From assembly GCA_000761475.1 (NCBI GenBank), contig JQNW01000004.1, positions 310,001 to 374,000 on the forward strand: a stretch of DNA of 64,000 nucleotides. Direction: 5' to 3'. The stretch is from Chromohalobacter israelensis. Lineage in GTDB: Bacteria; Pseudomonadota; Gammaproteobacteria; Pseudomonadales; Halomonadaceae. This document shows positions 1 to 9,914 of this stretch, piece by piece (the first letter of the stretch is position 1; the number at the start of each line of letters is the position of its first letter). The translations under genes and the position numbers were made by a program. The notes under the pieces are model-generated. The model was not told the DNA's origin. It searched no databases and saw only the letters and a program-made list of their open reading frames with translations.

Positions 1-1503
1 ACTCAGACCCGGCGGCACAGCTTTATCGCCGACCTGCTGGGCATCCAGCACCTGGTGGTGGCGATCAACAAGATGGACCTGGTCGATTACGACGAGGCGC
101 GTTTTGATGAGATCGTCGCCGAATACCAGGACATCGCCGACAAGCTCAATGCGCCGGACATTCACTTCGTGCCGATGTCGGCGCTGAAGGGCGACAACGT
201 GGTCAACAAAAGCTCGGCCATGCCTTGGTACCAGGTTGATGGAAAAACGGGCCCAGCGATGCTCGAGCTTCTCGAGACGATCGAGGTCACGCACGACCAG
301 AACCTGACGGATCTGCGCTTGCCGGTGCAGTACGTCAACCGCCCGCACCTCGACTTCCGCGGCTACTGTGGCACGCTCGAGGCCGGCATTTTGCGTCCCG
401 GCCAAGCCGTGCGGGCCTTGCCCTCCGGCAAGACCTCCAGCATCGAGCGCATCGTCACCTTCGACGGCGATCTCGAGGAGGCGTATCCGGGGCAGGCGAT
501 CACCGTCACGCTTGAAGACGAGATCGACATCTCGCGGGGCGACTGGATCGTCGCCGAGGACGCCCAGGTGCCGCTGGCCACCCGCTTCGAGGCGGACATC
601 ATCTGGATGCATGAAAAGGCCCTGGAGCCTGGCAAACTGCACGACCTCAAGCTCGCTACCCGTGACCTGGCCGGCAAGGTCGCAGCGATCGACTACCAGA
701 TCGACGTCAACACCCTCGAACAGCGCCACGCCGGCCACCTCGATCTCAACGCCATCGCGCGTTGCCAGGTGGAGCTGACCGCGCCGGTCCCCGTGGATGA
801 CTATCGCACCAGCCCGGGCACCGGCAACTTCATCATCATCGACCGCCTAAGCAACATCACCGTGGGCGCTGGAATGATCCATCAGCCGCTAGCAAGCGAG
901 ACACCCTACGAATACCGCACGCATGACAGCAAGGCTGAGGTGGTGTGGAACCGCTCCAGCGTGACGCCCGCGATGCGCGCACACATCAAGGGGCATGCCG
1001 GAAAGTGCATCTGGTTCACCGGGCTTTCCGGCTCGGGGAAATCCACCCTGGCCAACGCGCTGGAAGTCGAGCTCAACCGGCGTGGCTACCACACCATGCT
1101 GCTGGACGGCGACAACATTCGCCACGGCCTGTGCAAAGACCTCGCCATGAGCGAAGCCGACCGCACCGAGAACATCCGCCGGGTGGGGGAGATCGCCAAG
1201 CTGTTCGCCGATGCCGGCATCATCGTGATTACCGCCTTCATCTCGCCGTTCCGCTCCGATCGTGATACCGCCCGTGAGCTGTTCGACGATGGCGACTTCC
1301 TCGAGGTGCATGTCGATACGCCGCTGGACGTGTGCGAACAGCGCGATCCCAAAGGCCTCTACCACAAGGCCCGCGAAGGGCGAATCAAAGACTTCACGGG
1401 GATCAACAGCCCCTACGAAGTGCCGAAAACGCCCGAAGTGACGGTCAACACCGAGACCATGAGCCAGCAGGACATTCTGGCTCGCCTGCTCAAGGCGCTG
1501 TGA
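1..1503 (+). CDS. cysNC: Bifunctional sulfate adenylyltransferase subunit 1 / APS kinase (CysNC), 5' end cut by window
   Basis: The reading frame is open from base 1, so the start and most of the GTPase domain lie outside the window. The visible part begins near the guanine-binding NKMD motif (bases 67-78), followed by the EF-Tu-like beta-barrel domains of CysN. The last ~190 residues are an APS kinase with the P-loop GLSGSGKST and the usual C-terminal part of CysC. CysN with CysD makes APS from sulfate and ATP, and CysC phosphorylates APS to PAPS in the cytoplasm. PAPS is the sulfate donor of the sulfotransferases found at 23281 and 26279, so its place next to the capsule locus fits a sulfated polysaccharide, although cysNC also serves cysteine synthesis. 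cysD is not in the window and is presumably upstream. Confidence 0.95.
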   Translation, partial: TQTRRHSFIADLLGIQHLVVAINKMDLVDYDEARFDEIVAEYQDIADKLNAPDIHFVPMSALKGDNVVNKSSAMPWYQVDGKTGPAMLELLETIEVTHDQNLTDLRLPVQYVNRPHLDFRGYCGTLEAGILRPGQAVRALPSGKTSSIERIVTFDGDLEEAYPGQAITVTLEDEIDISRGDWIVAEDAQVPLATRFEADIIWMHEKALEPGKLHDLKLATRDLAGKVAAIDYQIDVNTLEQRHAGHLDLNAIARCQVELTAPVPVDDYRTSPGTGNFIIIDRLSNITVGAGMIHQPLASETPYEYRTHDSKAEVVWNRSSVTPAMRAHIKGHAGKCIWFTGLSGSGKSTLANALEVELNRRGYHTMLLDGDNIRHGLCKDLAMSEADRTENIRRVGEIAKLFADAGIIVITAFISPFRSDRDTARELFDDGDFLEVHVDTPLDVCEQRDPKGLYHKAREGRIKDFTGINSPYEVPKTPEVTVNTETMSQQDILARLLKAL

Positions 1504-1515
1504 AGGCGCGCTCGG

Positions 1516-1545
1516 TTGATAGGCATTCGCCAACCCCTCAATATA
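1516..1545 (+). promoter_or_regulatory. Weak sigma70-like promoter candidate
   Basis: TTGATA (1516-1521) and AATATA (1540-1545) are separated by 18 bases, in the gap between cysNC and the lipoprotein gene. The -35 is close to consensus and the -10 is poor. It would drive the lipoprotein-kpsDMTE genes. This was a by-eye match only. Confidence 0.22.
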
Positions 1546-1546
1546 T

Positions 1547-1565
1547 TGGCCCCATGACGGGGCCA
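1547..1565 (+). terminator. Hairpin downstream of cysNC
   Basis: TGGCCCC (1547-1553) and GGGGCCA (1559-1565) form a perfect 7-bp stem with a 5-base loop, 44 bases after the cysNC stop. No T-run follows, so it is at best a weak terminator or a processing/stability hairpin. It marks the likely border between the sulfate-activation transcript and the capsule genes. Confidence 0.35.
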
Positions 1566-1622
1566 GAGAGCTCGTAGTCCACGAGCGGGCGCCAGTCGCG
1601 CGCCGACAGCAAGGAATCAATC

Positions 1623-2060
1623 ATGGAATATCGACAACGAAACCGCATATCGCGCTCGGGAATGACGGTGTCTACCGGAGGGCGGCGCTGTGCCACTGCA
1701 CTGCTGGTAACGCTGGCCATCACCCTGTCGGGCTGTGCCTTCCAGCAGAGTCAGAATACCTCCGGCTCGGTCATCGCCGGGGAGCAGGGCACGCCGCTGG
1801 GGGAAAATCTCAACGGCTTTCTCAGCCAGTCCGCTCCCGGTGCAACCGTGGTGCTGGAAAAAAGCCCCTGGGGCAATAGCGCTGAAGTCATGGCCGACGC
1901 GAGCTATTTCGCGGCCAGTGGGCGTGAATGCCGCCACCTGCAAATAATGAACCAGCAGAGCAGTGACACGCGCTTCGCTGTGGCCTGCAAGACGACCGAT
2001 GGCAGCTGGGTCTCGCAACGGCTGGTGACACAAACTCAGGCAGAGGGGGCAAGCCGGTGA
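1623..2060 (+). CDS. Small predicted lipoprotein of the capsule operon
   Basis: The protein is 145 residues long. The N-terminus has a basic stretch, a hydrophobic core (about residues 28-38) and a lipobox LSGC, so Cys39 would be lipidated and the protein sorted to the inner face of the outer membrane or kept in the periplasm. The start is supported by AAGGAA six bases upstream of the ATG at 1623. It overlaps the kpsD start by 4 bases (GTGA), which implies translational coupling with the capsule exporter. I do not recognise the mature domain (~105 residues with a Cys pair). An accessory factor for KpsD assembly, like lipoproteins in other export loci, is only inferred. Confidence 0.75.
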   Translation: MEYRQRNRISRSGMTVSTGGRRCATALLVTLAITLSGCAFQQSQNTSGSVIAGEQGTPLGENLNGFLSQSAPGATVVLEKSPWGNSAEVMADASYFAASGRECRHLQIMNQQSSDTRFAVACKTTDGSWVSQRLVTQTQAEGASR

Positions 2061-3787
2061 GCACCCGCGATACCTCGATATTGAGAGCGGCACTGATTGC
2101 GGGCTTGTTGCTATTGCCCGGCCTGGCCAGCGCACAGAATTTCATACAACCCAGTGCGAGCATGTCCGAGCCGCAAGGCCAAAGCCAGTCGTCATCCCGG
2201 AGCGATGGACAAAGCGGCGATATAGACGCCAGCCCCCGCGCCAACTGGGAAAATGCCAACTATGGTCCCATCGCCAATCCGCCCAAGACGCAACTCGATG
2301 CGTTGCCGCCGTTCGGCGCCAATCTCTTCGAGGGGGGCTTCCGTGGCACCATGGCCGATGGCCTCAACGCCGACTATAAGGTCAAACCTGGTGATCAAGT
2401 GACGCTTCGCGCCTGGGGCGCCGTCGAGATCGACCGCACCATTCCGGTGGATGCCCAGGGCAATATCTTCATCCCCTCGATCGGACCGGTGCCAGTGCAG
2501 GGCATGAGCAGTCAGCAACTGGATGCGCAGGTTCGCCAGGCCATCAAGAACGTCTATCCGCGCGACGTTGAGGTCTATACCAACCTTCAGGGCGTGCAGC
2601 CGGTGGGCGTGTTCGTCACCGGCTATGTCGACAGCCCCGGCCGCTATGCCGGCACGCCGTCAGACTCGGTGCTCTACTTTCTCGATCAAGCCGGTGGCAT
2701 CGACAAGGAGCTCGGCAGCTACCGCCAGATTCGTATCGAGCGCAACGGCGATACCGTGACCACGGTCGACCTTTACGACTTCCTGCTCGATGGCGAGATT
2801 CAGCGCCCGCAGTTCAAGGATGGTGACACCATCGTGGTCGAAGAGCGTGGCCCGGCTATCGCCGTGACAGGTGACGTCAAGCGAGAGTATCGCTATGAGC
2901 TGCAAGGCCAACAGCTCAAAGGTGGCGACGTGCAACGGCTCGCCCGCTTGAACAGCGGCGTCTCGCACGTGTTGCTGCGTGGCGACCGCGACGACGGCCC
3001 CATGGCGGAATACTTCCCGCTTAGTGAGTTCGCCAGCCAGACCGTGCAAAGCGGTGACGAGGTACTGTTCAGCGCCGACAAGCGCGCCGAGACCATCGTG
3101 GTCGAGCTTGAAGGCAGCTTCCACGGGCCTTCCCGTTATGCCTTGCCGCGCAATGCTCGGCTCGGTGAGCTCCTCGATGCCGTGAGCGTCCCCAAGGAAA
3201 TGACCAGCGTTCGGGACATCTCGATCCTGCGCGAAAGCGTGGCCGAGCAGCAGGAAGCCGCGCTGGAGAAAAGCCTGCGCCGCCTGCAGACCACCTACCT
3301 CGGCTACCCGGCTCGCACCGCCGAAGAAGGCAAGATCCAAGTCCAGCAAGCCGAGCTGATCGAGAGCTTCGTGCAGAAGGCCTCCCAGGTCGAACCCACC
3401 GGGCAACTGGTTGTGGCGCGCGGGAATCAAGATATCGCCAATGTTCGCTTGCAGGATGGCGATGTGATCAACATTCCCGAAAACAACGACGCCATTCTAC
3501 TCAGTGGCGAGGTCACCATGCCGCAGGCCGTGGTCTACACCCCTGGCATGTCCGTTGGAGACTACATCGATCAGGCGGGCGGTTTCACACCACGCGCCAA
3601 CGACGACAAAATCCTGGTGGCGCACCGCAACGGGGCCGTCATCCCGGCTGACGATGCCAAGCTGCGTTCCGGTGACGAGATCATCGTGTTGCCCAGCGCA
3701 CCGACCAGCAATCTCGAGCTGGGCAAGTCGATCACGCAGATCCTCTATCAGGTCGCCGTGGCTACCAAGGTCGCGCTGGATCTCTGA
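2057..3787 (+). CDS. kpsD: Capsule polysaccharide export protein KpsD (periplasmic/outer-membrane OPX family)
   Basis: The protein is 576 residues, against about 560 for E. coli KpsD. It has a Sec signal peptide ending LASA at residue 26, a Ser/Gln-rich linker, then the polysaccharide export domain starting near residue 110 (YKVKPGDQVTLRAWG), followed by SLBB/soluble-ligand-binding repeats and a C-terminal segment ending VATKVALDL. OPX proteins form the periplasm-to-outer-membrane conduit of the ABC-dependent capsule pathway together with KpsE. The GTG start at 2057 overlaps the lipoprotein stop and has AGGGGG upstream. kpsM, kpsT and kpsE follow on the same strand, so the export machinery is complete here. 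Confidence 0.93.
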   Translation: MSTRDTSILRAALIAGLLLLPGLASAQNFIQPSASMSEPQGQSQSSSRSDGQSGDIDASPRANWENANYGPIANPPKTQLDALPPFGANLFEGGFRGTMADGLNADYKVKPGDQVTLRAWGAVEIDRTIPVDAQGNIFIPSIGPVPVQGMSSQQLDAQVRQAIKNVYPRDVEVYTNLQGVQPVGVFVTGYVDSPGRYAGTPSDSVLYFLDQAGGIDKELGSYRQIRIERNGDTVTTVDLYDFLLDGEIQRPQFKDGDTIVVEERGPAIAVTGDVKREYRYELQGQQLKGGDVQRLARLNSGVSHVLLRGDRDDGPMAEYFPLSEFASQTVQSGDEVLFSADKRAETIVVELEGSFHGPSRYALPRNARLGELLDAVSVPKEMTSVRDISILRESVAEQQEAALEKSLRRLQTTYLGYPARTAEEGKIQVQQAELIESFVQKASQVEPTGQLVVARGNQDIANVRLQDGDVINIPENNDAILLSGEVTMPQAVVYTPGMSVGDYIDQAGGFTPRANDDKILVAHRNGAVIPADDAKLRSGDEIIVLPSAPTSNLELGKSITQILYQVAVATKVALDL

Positions 3788-3915
3788 CCCGGCTTGCGCC
3801 GGGAGCTGGAAGAACGCCCGCTCCGCGGGCTTGAGCTTGAAGCTGGCAGAAATGGGTTCAAGGGTTTTTCTTCCAGCTTCCAGGTGCGAAGCGCCGCTCT
3901 TCAAGCTTCCAGCTT
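3788..3915. repeat. REP-like palindromic block between kpsD and kpsM
   Basis: Several palindromes lie directly after the kpsD stop. CCCGGC/GCCGGG (3788-3793 and 3798-3803, 4-base loop) and GCCCGC/GCGGGC (3816-3821 and 3825-3830, 3-base loop) are perfect short stems. AGCTGGAAG (3804-3812) is repeated in inverted form as CTTCCAGCT at 3870-3878 and again near 3906-3914. The arrangement resembles extragenic palindromic repeats of gammaproteobacteria. It sits between exporter genes that are otherwise tightly packed, so it may stabilise the kpsD mRNA end or attenuate transcription into kpsMTE. Confidence 0.6.
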
Positions 3916-3941
3916 AATTCTCACCACTCACACTGACGCCA

Positions 3942-4754
3942 ATGACTCAGCCAACTTCTTCTGCCGCGCCCGCACGTCGCACGCCCTGGCAGGTCACACG
4001 TAGCGTCTGGTACGCCATGTTCATGCGCGAAGCCATCTCGCGCACCATGACCGACCGCCTGGGCTGGTTCTGGATGATTGCCGAGCCCACGATCTTCACC
4101 CTGATCATGATCAGTATCCGTAGCTTCATCAGCGGTGACCGCTTGATCGTCGGTGCCGAGTTCATTCCCTGGATGATCGTCGGCCTGATGGGCTTCTTCT
4201 TGATTCGCGAAGGCATGATGCGCGCTCTGGGCGCCGTAGAAGCCAACCAGGCGCTGTTTGCCTACCGTCAGGTACAACCGGTCGATTCAGTGCTGGTGCG
4301 TAACTTTCTCGAAGTGATGCTGCGTACGCTCATTTTCCTGTTGTTCATTGTCGGTGCCTTGATGCTAGGGATGGATCTCACACCGGATGATGCACTGACT
4401 GCCATGTGGGATTGGTTCGCTCTCTGGTGCCTGGGATTGGGGCTCGGCTTAATCGTCTCCGTGGCGGGTAGCTTGGTCCCCGAAGTGGCCAAGGTCGTGC
4501 GCATGATTAATATGCCGTTGTTGATCCTTTCCGGTGTGATCTTCCCGCTGAATAACCTGCCGCACTGGCTGCTGGAATACGTCATGCTCAACCCTATCGT
4601 GCATGGGCTGGAAACGCTTCGCGCCAGCTTTTTCGAGGGATATAAAGTCGTGCATGGCACCAGTATGACGTACTACTGGATGTGGACACTCAGCACACTG
4701 GCGCTGGGCTTGCTGATGCACATGCGCTTCCGCGATCGGCTCAAGGCTAAATAA
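3942..4754 (+). CDS. kpsM: Capsule ABC transporter permease KpsM
   Basis: The protein is 270 residues with six predicted membrane helices in the ABC-2 permease pattern. A cytoplasmic N-terminus (RTPWQVTRSVWYAMFMREA) precedes the first helix, and the late hydrophobic region MPLLILSGVIFPLNNLP is followed by a short re-entrant-like region and a final helix. With KpsT it exports finished, lipid-anchored polysaccharide across the inner membrane. It lies after the palindromic block and 13 bases before kpsT. The start has no strong ribosome-binding site, so translation may be modest or the true start may differ slightly. Confidence 0.93.
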   Translation: MTQPTSSAAPARRTPWQVTRSVWYAMFMREAISRTMTDRLGWFWMIAEPTIFTLIMISIRSFISGDRLIVGAEFIPWMIVGLMGFFLIREGMMRALGAVEANQALFAYRQVQPVDSVLVRNFLEVMLRTLIFLLFIVGALMLGMDLTPDDALTAMWDWFALWCLGLGLGLIVSVAGSLVPEVAKVVRMINMPLLILSGVIFPLNNLPHWLLEYVMLNPIVHGLETLRASFFEGYKVVHGTSMTYYWMWTLSTLALGLLMHMRFRDRLKAK

Positions 4755-4767
4755 GCCGGAAATCCTC

Positions 4768-5703
4768 ATGATCGAAATTCGCAATCTTTACAAGCGCTAC
4801 CATAACCACCATGGCAGCCCCTGGGTGCTCAAGGACATCAACCTCTCGTTTCCCCAAGGGGTGAGTGTCGGCCTGGTGGGGCGCAACGGCGCGGGTAAAT
4901 CAACGCTGTTGCGCTTGATTGCCGGCATGGACCACCCCGAGCGGGGCACCATCGAGCGCCATTGCCGTGTTTCCTGGCCGATCGGCCTGGCAGGAGGCTT
5001 CCAAGGCTCGATGACCGGGCGCCAGAACGTCAAGTTCGTGGCTCGTGTGCATGGCGGGCGTCACAAGGAGCGAGAGATCATCGATAAGGTGCAGACATTC
5101 GCTGAAATCGGCACTGCCTTCGATGAGCCCATCAAGACCTATTCCTCCGGCATGCGCTCACGCCTTAACTTTGGCCTTTCGCTGGCCTTTGACTTCGATG
5201 TCTATCTTTCTGACGAAGCAACTTCCGTGGGTGATCGAGCTTTCAAAGCCAAGGCGACCAAGGCCTTTAAGGACAAGGTTGGGCAGGCCAGTTTGATCAT
5301 GGTCTCCCACAGCGAAGGCATCCTGAAGGATCTCTGTGATGCTGGAGTATATCTGCGTGATGGGCGGGCCATCTGGTACGACGATGTGGAAGATGCCATC
5401 GAGGCATACCACGCCGAAACGGATGGCAATAACGAAGATCATCCGCTCGGCCCGCCGGTACGCCCCGAGCGCCTTGCCGAGCCCGCTACGCTTGAGCAAG
5501 CGCATCAGCAGCTGCAGAAGCGACGCCAGGAACTAAAGAGCGCCAAGGCGACGTTCGAAGAAGCTAAGGCAGAAGACTTGCCCCCCCGACAGCGCAAGCA
5601 TTATGGCGATGCCTTTCGAACCGCCCAGCAGAACGTCAAGGATGCACAAGCGCGGCTTAAAGCGTTTCAGGAACAGCACCATCAAAACAAGGGTGCCGAA
5701 TAG
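4768..5703 (+). CDS. kpsT: Capsule ABC transporter ATP-binding protein KpsT with C-terminal coiled-coil extension
   Basis: Residues 1-215 match KpsT closely. They contain the Walker A GRNGAGKST, the typical KpsT segment WPIGLAGGFQGSMTGRQNVKF, the signature TYSSGMRSRL, the Walker B region ending in DEATSVGD and the H-loop SHSEG. Usual family length is about 220 residues, but this protein has 311. The extra ~90 residues after EAYHAETDG are charged, with a helical region rich in Ala, Glu, Gln and Lys that looks like a coiled coil. The extension could bind polysaccharide or a partner, as C-terminal domains do in Wzt proteins, but it is not a carbohydrate-binding sandwich. CGGAAA precedes the ATG by about 6 bases. 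Confidence 0.92.
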   Translation: MIEIRNLYKRYHNHHGSPWVLKDINLSFPQGVSVGLVGRNGAGKSTLLRLIAGMDHPERGTIERHCRVSWPIGLAGGFQGSMTGRQNVKFVARVHGGRHKEREIIDKVQTFAEIGTAFDEPIKTYSSGMRSRLNFGLSLAFDFDVYLSDEATSVGDRAFKAKATKAFKDKVGQASLIMVSHSEGILKDLCDAGVYLRDGRAIWYDDVEDAIEAYHAETDGNNEDHPLGPPVRPERLAEPATLEQAHQQLQKRRQELKSAKATFEEAKAEDLPPRQRKHYGDAFRTAQQNVKDAQARLKAFQEQHHQNKGAE

Positions 5704-5762
5704 CAGGGCGAGTGATAGTCCCTTCGTTATGACAGCGCCGAGCGTACTCTAAACGTCTGCAA

Positions 5763-6953
5763 GTGAAGCCGCCATGGGCACTTTTCGAAATGTCCCAAGG
5801 CAGCCTTCAAGAGTACAGAAGTATTCACGTTACCAGGTTTGTTACTAACCATATGGCCTCAAAAGATCACATCAAAAGCGTATTCAAAAAACAGCCACAC
5901 TGGGTCCTTGCCTGTGTGGCCATTTTGCTGGTTGCCTGCTACTGGACACTCTGGGCGGAAGACCGTTATGTATCCCGCGCGACGGTGGTGCTGGAAAGCC
6001 CCCAGATATCTCAGCCGGATGTCAGCTTCTCCTCGATCTTTACTGGGACCTCCAGCGATACGGATCTACTCTTGCTGCGCGAGTACCTCCTATCGGTGGA
6101 TATGCTCAAGCAAGTTCAGGAACAGCTCGACTTCCGCTCCCATTACAGCGAACACGGCGATTTTTTCGCGCGGCTGGGTGATGCCGATGCGCCGATCGAG
6201 ACTCTTCACGAGTATTATTTGAAGCGCGTCAGCGTGGAGATGGATGAATACGCCGGCGTACTGAATATCGAAGTCCAGGGGTATACCCCTGAATTCGCCC
6301 ACCAGATGGTGCAATTGCTGCTCGATGCCGGCGAACGCCATATGAACCAGATGGGCCAGCGCCTCGCTGAAGATCAGGTGACGTTCCTGGAAAAGCAACT
6401 CGACCGCCTTAACGACCGGCTCAAGGAAGCCCGCGGCAATTTGCTGGAATTTCAAAACAAAGAAGGTCTGGTGGCACCGGAGAAAACCGTAGAAAGCATC
6501 AACCAGGTAGTGGCCACGCTTGAAGGCAACCTGGCTCAGCTCAAGGCCCAGCGTCAGGCGCTTTCCAGCTACCAGAGTGACAGCTCGACCGAGATGCAAC
6601 GCGTACAAAGCCAAATCGACGCCATGCGCGAGCAGATCCAGGAACAACGCGATCGCCTAGCCCAAGCGACCGGCGAATCCCTCAACCGAGTTTCCTCCGA
6701 ATACAAGACGCTGGAGCTTCAAGCCCAGTTCGCTCAGGAAACCTATTCCAGTGCTCTGTCGACCCTGGAGAACACGCGGCTGGAGGCGGCCCGCAAGCTC
6801 AAGCAGGTCAGTGTACTGCAAAGCCCGCTGATGCCGGAATACCCGACCAAACCGGATCGTCTCTATAACACCACGGTATTTGCCCTGGTCACCATCTTCC
6901 TGGCCTTCATCCTCAGCATGCTGGTACTGATTATTCGTGATCACCGAGATTGA
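5763..6953 (+). CDS. kpsE: Capsule export inner-membrane/periplasmic adaptor KpsE (PCP-3 family)
   Basis: The protein is up to 396 residues with an N-terminal membrane helix ([18 protein letters not shown]), a periplasmic Wzz-like domain, a long coiled coil (about residues 205-330), and a second membrane helix close to the C-terminus. It ends with DHRD, as does E. coli KpsE. The protein links the KpsMT transporter to KpsD. The start is uncertain: the longest form uses GTG at 5763, with ATG at 5790 and 5853 as alternatives, and none has a clear ribosome-binding site. The 5853 start would leave about 16 residues before the first helix, which is reasonable for the family. The next gene begins 2 bases after its stop. 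Confidence 0.9.
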   Translation: MKPPWALFEMSQGSLQEYRSIHVTRFVTNHMASKDHIKSVFKKQPHWVLACVAILLVACYWTLWAEDRYVSRATVVLESPQISQPDVSFSSIFTGTSSDTDLLLLREYLLSVDMLKQVQEQLDFRSHYSEHGDFFARLGDADAPIETLHEYYLKRVSVEMDEYAGVLNIEVQGYTPEFAHQMVQLLLDAGERHMNQMGQRLAEDQVTFLEKQLDRLNDRLKEARGNLLEFQNKEGLVAPEKTVESINQVVATLEGNLAQLKAQRQALSSYQSDSSTEMQRVQSQIDAMREQIQEQRDRLAQATGESLNRVSSEYKTLELQAQFAQETYSSALSTLENTRLEAARKLKQVSVLQSPLMPEYPTKPDRLYNTTVFALVTIFLAFILSMLVLIIRDHRD

Positions 6954-6954
6954 T

Positions 6955-8034
6955 ATGACCAAAACCTTTTTAATTACCGGCGGTGCCGGTTTCATCGGCT
7001 CTGCCATAGTGCGTGAGCTGATTGGCTTGACAGATCACGTCGTTGTGAATGTTGACAAGCTGACCTATGCCGGTAACCAGGAGTCCTTGGCCGGGGTGGA
7101 AGGTAACCCGCGCTATCATTTCGTGCAGGCGGATATTTGTGATGCGCCGGCGATGCAGCAACTGTTCGAACAGCACCAGCCGGATATCGTCATGCATCTG
7201 GCCGCGGAGAGCCATGTCGACCGCTCCATCGATGGGCCGGCCGAGTTTATCCAGACCAACGTGGTCGGCACCACGGTACTGCTGGAGACCGCCCGCACCT
7301 ACTGGTCGGCATTGAAGGAAAACGATCCTGCCAAGGCTGAAGGTTTTCGCTTCCACCATATCTCGACCGACGAAGTCTATGGGGACTTGGAAGGCACCGA
7401 CGCACTATTCACGGAAACGACCCCTTATGCGCCCAGTTCACCCTATTCGGCGAGCAAGGCGAGTTCCGACCACCTGGTGCGTGCCTGGCAGCGCACTTAT
7501 GGCCTGCCGACGTTGATCACCAATTGCTCCAACAACTATGGGCCGTATCACTTTCCTGAGAAGTTGATCCCGCTGATGATCCTGAATGCCCTGGCGGGAA
7601 AGCCTCTACCGGTATATGGCGATGGCATGCAGATTCGCGATTGGCTGTACGTGGAGGATCATGCGCATGCGCTAATCAAGGTGGCGAGCGAAGGGCAGGT
7701 AGGCGAGACCTACAATATCGGCGGCCATAACGAGAAGACCAACCTCGAAGTCGTCGAGACGCTCTGTGCCTTGCTGGAAGAACGGGTTCCCGACAAGCCC
7801 GACGGTGTATCGCGTTACGAAGATCTCATCACTTTCGTCACTGACCGACCTGGCCATGACGTTCGGTATGCCATTGATGCTTCGAAGATCGAACAGGAGC
7901 TGGGCTGGACGCCGGCCGAGACCTTCGAATCCGGCCTGGGCAAGACAGTCGACTGGTACCTGGCCAACCGAGAGTGGTGGCAACGCGTGCTGGATGGCAG
8001 CTACAAGGGAGAACGGCTGGGAGTCATTGCATGA
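6955..8034 (+). CDS. rmlB: dTDP-glucose 4,6-dehydratase
   Basis: This extended short-chain dehydrogenase of 359 residues has the NAD-binding GGAGFIGS near the start, the STDEVYG motif carrying the Thr-Asp-Glu catalytic residues, and the catalytic YSASK. It converts dTDP-glucose to dTDP-4-keto-6-deoxyglucose, the second step of dTDP-L-rhamnose synthesis, in the cytoplasm. The ATG at 6955 is preferred over an in-frame GTG at 6937 because it follows the kpsE stop and starts directly at the beta strand of the Rossmann fold. Its stop overlaps the rmlD start as ATGA, indicating one operon with the rest of the rml set. Confidence 0.96.
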   Translation: MTKTFLITGGAGFIGSAIVRELIGLTDHVVVNVDKLTYAGNQESLAGVEGNPRYHFVQADICDAPAMQQLFEQHQPDIVMHLAAESHVDRSIDGPAEFIQTNVVGTTVLLETARTYWSALKENDPAKAEGFRFHHISTDEVYGDLEGTDALFTETTPYAPSSPYSASKASSDHLVRAWQRTYGLPTLITNCSNNYGPYHFPEKLIPLMILNALAGKPLPVYGDGMQIRDWLYVEDHAHALIKVASEGQVGETYNIGGHNEKTNLEVVETLCALLEERVPDKPDGVSRYEDLITFVTDRPGHDVRYAIDASKIEQELGWTPAETFESGLGKTVDWYLANREWWQRVLDGSYKGERLGVIA

Positions 8035-8915
8035 GAATTCTATTGCTAGGAGGTTCGGGCCAGGTCGGCTTCGAACTCAAGCGCAGCTTGGCAACGTTGG
8101 GCAATATCGTCTCACCGCGTCGTACAGAGCTGGATTTGAGTGATGCCGGGGCGGTGTCGGCCTACGTGAACGACCTAGGTCCCGGGTTAATCGTCAATGC
8201 CGCCGCCTACACCGCCGTGGACAAGGCTGAGAGCGAGCCGGAGTTGGCTCATCGCCTCAACGCGGCGTTGCCGGAGCAGTTGGCCCACTATGCGAGCGCG
8301 CAGGGTATTCCATTGGTGCATTACTCCTCGGACTATGTTTACCCGGGCAACGGCGATGAGGCGCGGCAGGAGGCGAGCCCCACTGGACCACTCTCTGTCT
8401 ACGGTGCCAGCAAATTGGCCGGGGACGAGGCCATTCAGGAAAGCGGTTGCCTACATCTGAGCTTTCGTACCAGTTGGGTTTACAGCGCACGCGGCCACAA
8501 CTTCATGAAGACCATGTTGCGCTTGGGCCGCGAGCGCGAGGCGCTCAAGATCGTCGACGACCAGATCGGCGCCCCGACGCCAGCGAGGCTGATCGCTCAG
8601 ATCACTGCCGTGGCGGTGCCAGAACTGCTCAACTCACAGCTCGGTAGCGGTCTCTATCATCTTGCCCCGCGTGGCGAAACAAGCTGGCATGGCTTCGCCA
8701 CAGAAATCTTCCGCCAGGCAGCCGAGCGAGGCGAGGCATTGTCGGTGGATCTGGCTCGGGTTGAGGGGATCCCAACGGCCGAATACCCCACCCCAGCGGA
8801 AAGGCCGCTCAACTCTCGTCTGTCAGTCGAGAAACTGGAAGAGGCGCTGGGTATCAAGATGCCGGACTGGCGAAGCCAGCTGGCGCTAACCCTTGAGGAA
8901 CATCTCGATCGATAA
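8031..8915 (+). CDS. rmlD: dTDP-4-dehydrorhamnose reductase
   Basis: The protein has 294 residues, with the GGSGQVG nucleotide-binding motif at the N-terminus, SSDYVYPG, and the catalytic YGASK. It reduces dTDP-4-keto-L-rhamnose to dTDP-L-rhamnose, the last step of the pathway. A longer in-frame reading from 7974 is rejected because its extra 19 residues lie inside rmlB and are not part of the fold. The ATG at 8031 overlaps the rmlB stop by 4 bases. The gene order rmlB-D-A-C is common in gammaproteobacterial polysaccharide loci. Confidence 0.96.
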   Translation: MRILLLGGSGQVGFELKRSLATLGNIVSPRRTELDLSDAGAVSAYVNDLGPGLIVNAAAYTAVDKAESEPELAHRLNAALPEQLAHYASAQGIPLVHYSSDYVYPGNGDEARQEASPTGPLSVYGASKLAGDEAIQESGCLHLSFRTSWVYSARGHNFMKTMLRLGREREALKIVDDQIGAPTPARLIAQITAVAVPELLNSQLGSGLYHLAPRGETSWHGFATEIFRQAAERGEALSVDLARVEGIPTAEYPTPAERPLNSRLSVEKLEEALGIKMPDWRSQLALTLEEHLDR

Positions 8916-8918
8916 ACG

Positions 8919-8936
8919 GCATCGGCCAACCGATGC
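8919..8936 (+). terminator. Stem-loop after rmlD
   Basis: GCATCGG (8919-8925) and CCGATGC (8930-8936) form a perfect 7-bp stem with loop CCAA, four bases after the rmlD stop codon. There is no T-run, so this is more likely an mRNA-stability or attenuation element within the rml operon than a full terminator. Confidence 0.4.
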
Positions 8937-9026
8937 GCGCGGCGTCGTGTAGCCCGCAAATTGCGAGGTGCATGGCCTCCATGACATATCGAGTCAAGAT
9001 TCTCACCTATTTGAAGGGACACAAAT

Positions 9027-9911
9027 ATGGCACGTAAAGGCATTATTCTGGCCGGTGGTTCCGGCACTCGATTGCACCCCATCACCTACGGCGTTTCCAA
9101 GCAGCTGCTGCCGATTTACGACAAGCCGATGATCTATTATCCGGTCTCGGTGCTGATGCTGGCCGGTATTCGCGAGATTCTGATCATCTCCACCCCTGAA
9201 GACCTACCGCAGTACGAGAAGTTGCTGGGTAGTGGCGAGCAGTTCGGTGTGCGTTTCGAATATGCCGTACAACCCTCGCCGGACGGGCTGGCCCAAGCAT
9301 TCCTTATCGGTGAGGACTTCATTGGTGACGACCCCGTCTGTCTGGTGCTCGGCGACAACATCTTCCACGGCCAGCATTTCTCGGAGCAGCTCAAGCGTGC
9401 CGCGGCTCAGGAGAGTGGTGCGACCGTGTTCGGATATCTGGTCAAGGATCCCGAGCGCTTCGGTGTAGTGGAGTTTGACGAGGAGGGGCGGGCACTCTCC
9501 ATCGAGGAGAAGCCGCAGGAACCAAAATCGCCCTATGCGGTAACAGGACTCTACTTCTACGACAACGATGTAGTGGAGCTTGCCAAGCAGGTCAGCCCCT
9601 CGGACCGTGGCGAGCTGGAGATCACCAGCATCAACAATGCCTACCTGCAACACGGCGACCTTCGAGTGGAAAAGCTGGGCCGCGGTTTTGCCTGGCTGGA
9701 TACCGGCACGCATGACAGCCTGATGGAAGCCTCACAATACGTGCAAACCATTGAACATCGACAAGGGCTGAAGGTGGCCTGCCTGGAGGAGATCGCCTGG
9801 CATAGCGGTTGGATTAGCGATGAGTCTGTGGCAGCGCGGGGCGATGCCCTAGCCAAGACCGACTATGGCCAATACCTGTTGCGTTTACTCGACTCAGATA
9901 ACCGGAAATAA
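9027..9911 (+). CDS. rmlA: Glucose-1-phosphate thymidylyltransferase
   Basis: The protein has 294 residues, the normal RmlA length, and begins with the nucleotidyltransferase signature GGSGTRLHP followed by [16 protein letters not shown] and LGDNIFHG. It makes dTDP-glucose from dTTP and glucose-1-phosphate, the first and feedback-regulated step of the rhamnose pathway. AAGGGA lies about 6 bases upstream of the ATG. A 111-base gap with a stem-loop separates it from rmlD; rmlC follows after 3 bases. Confidence 0.97.
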   Translation: MARKGIILAGGSGTRLHPITYGVSKQLLPIYDKPMIYYPVSVLMLAGIREILIISTPEDLPQYEKLLGSGEQFGVRFEYAVQPSPDGLAQAFLIGEDFIGDDPVCLVLGDNIFHGQHFSEQLKRAAAQESGATVFGYLVKDPERFGVVEFDEEGRALSIEEKPQEPKSPYAVTGLYFYDNDVVELAKQVSPSDRGELEITSINNAYLQHGDLRVEKLGRGFAWLDTGTHDSLMEASQYVQTIEHRQGLKVACLEEIAWHSGWISDESVAARGDALAKTDYGQYLLRLLDSDNRK

Positions 9912-9914
9912 ATA

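Noticed and set aside
889-1620. A 243-residue frame on the - strand opposite cysNC
   Set aside because: It is fully antisense to the well-identified APS kinase domain and has no own motif or ribosome-binding site.
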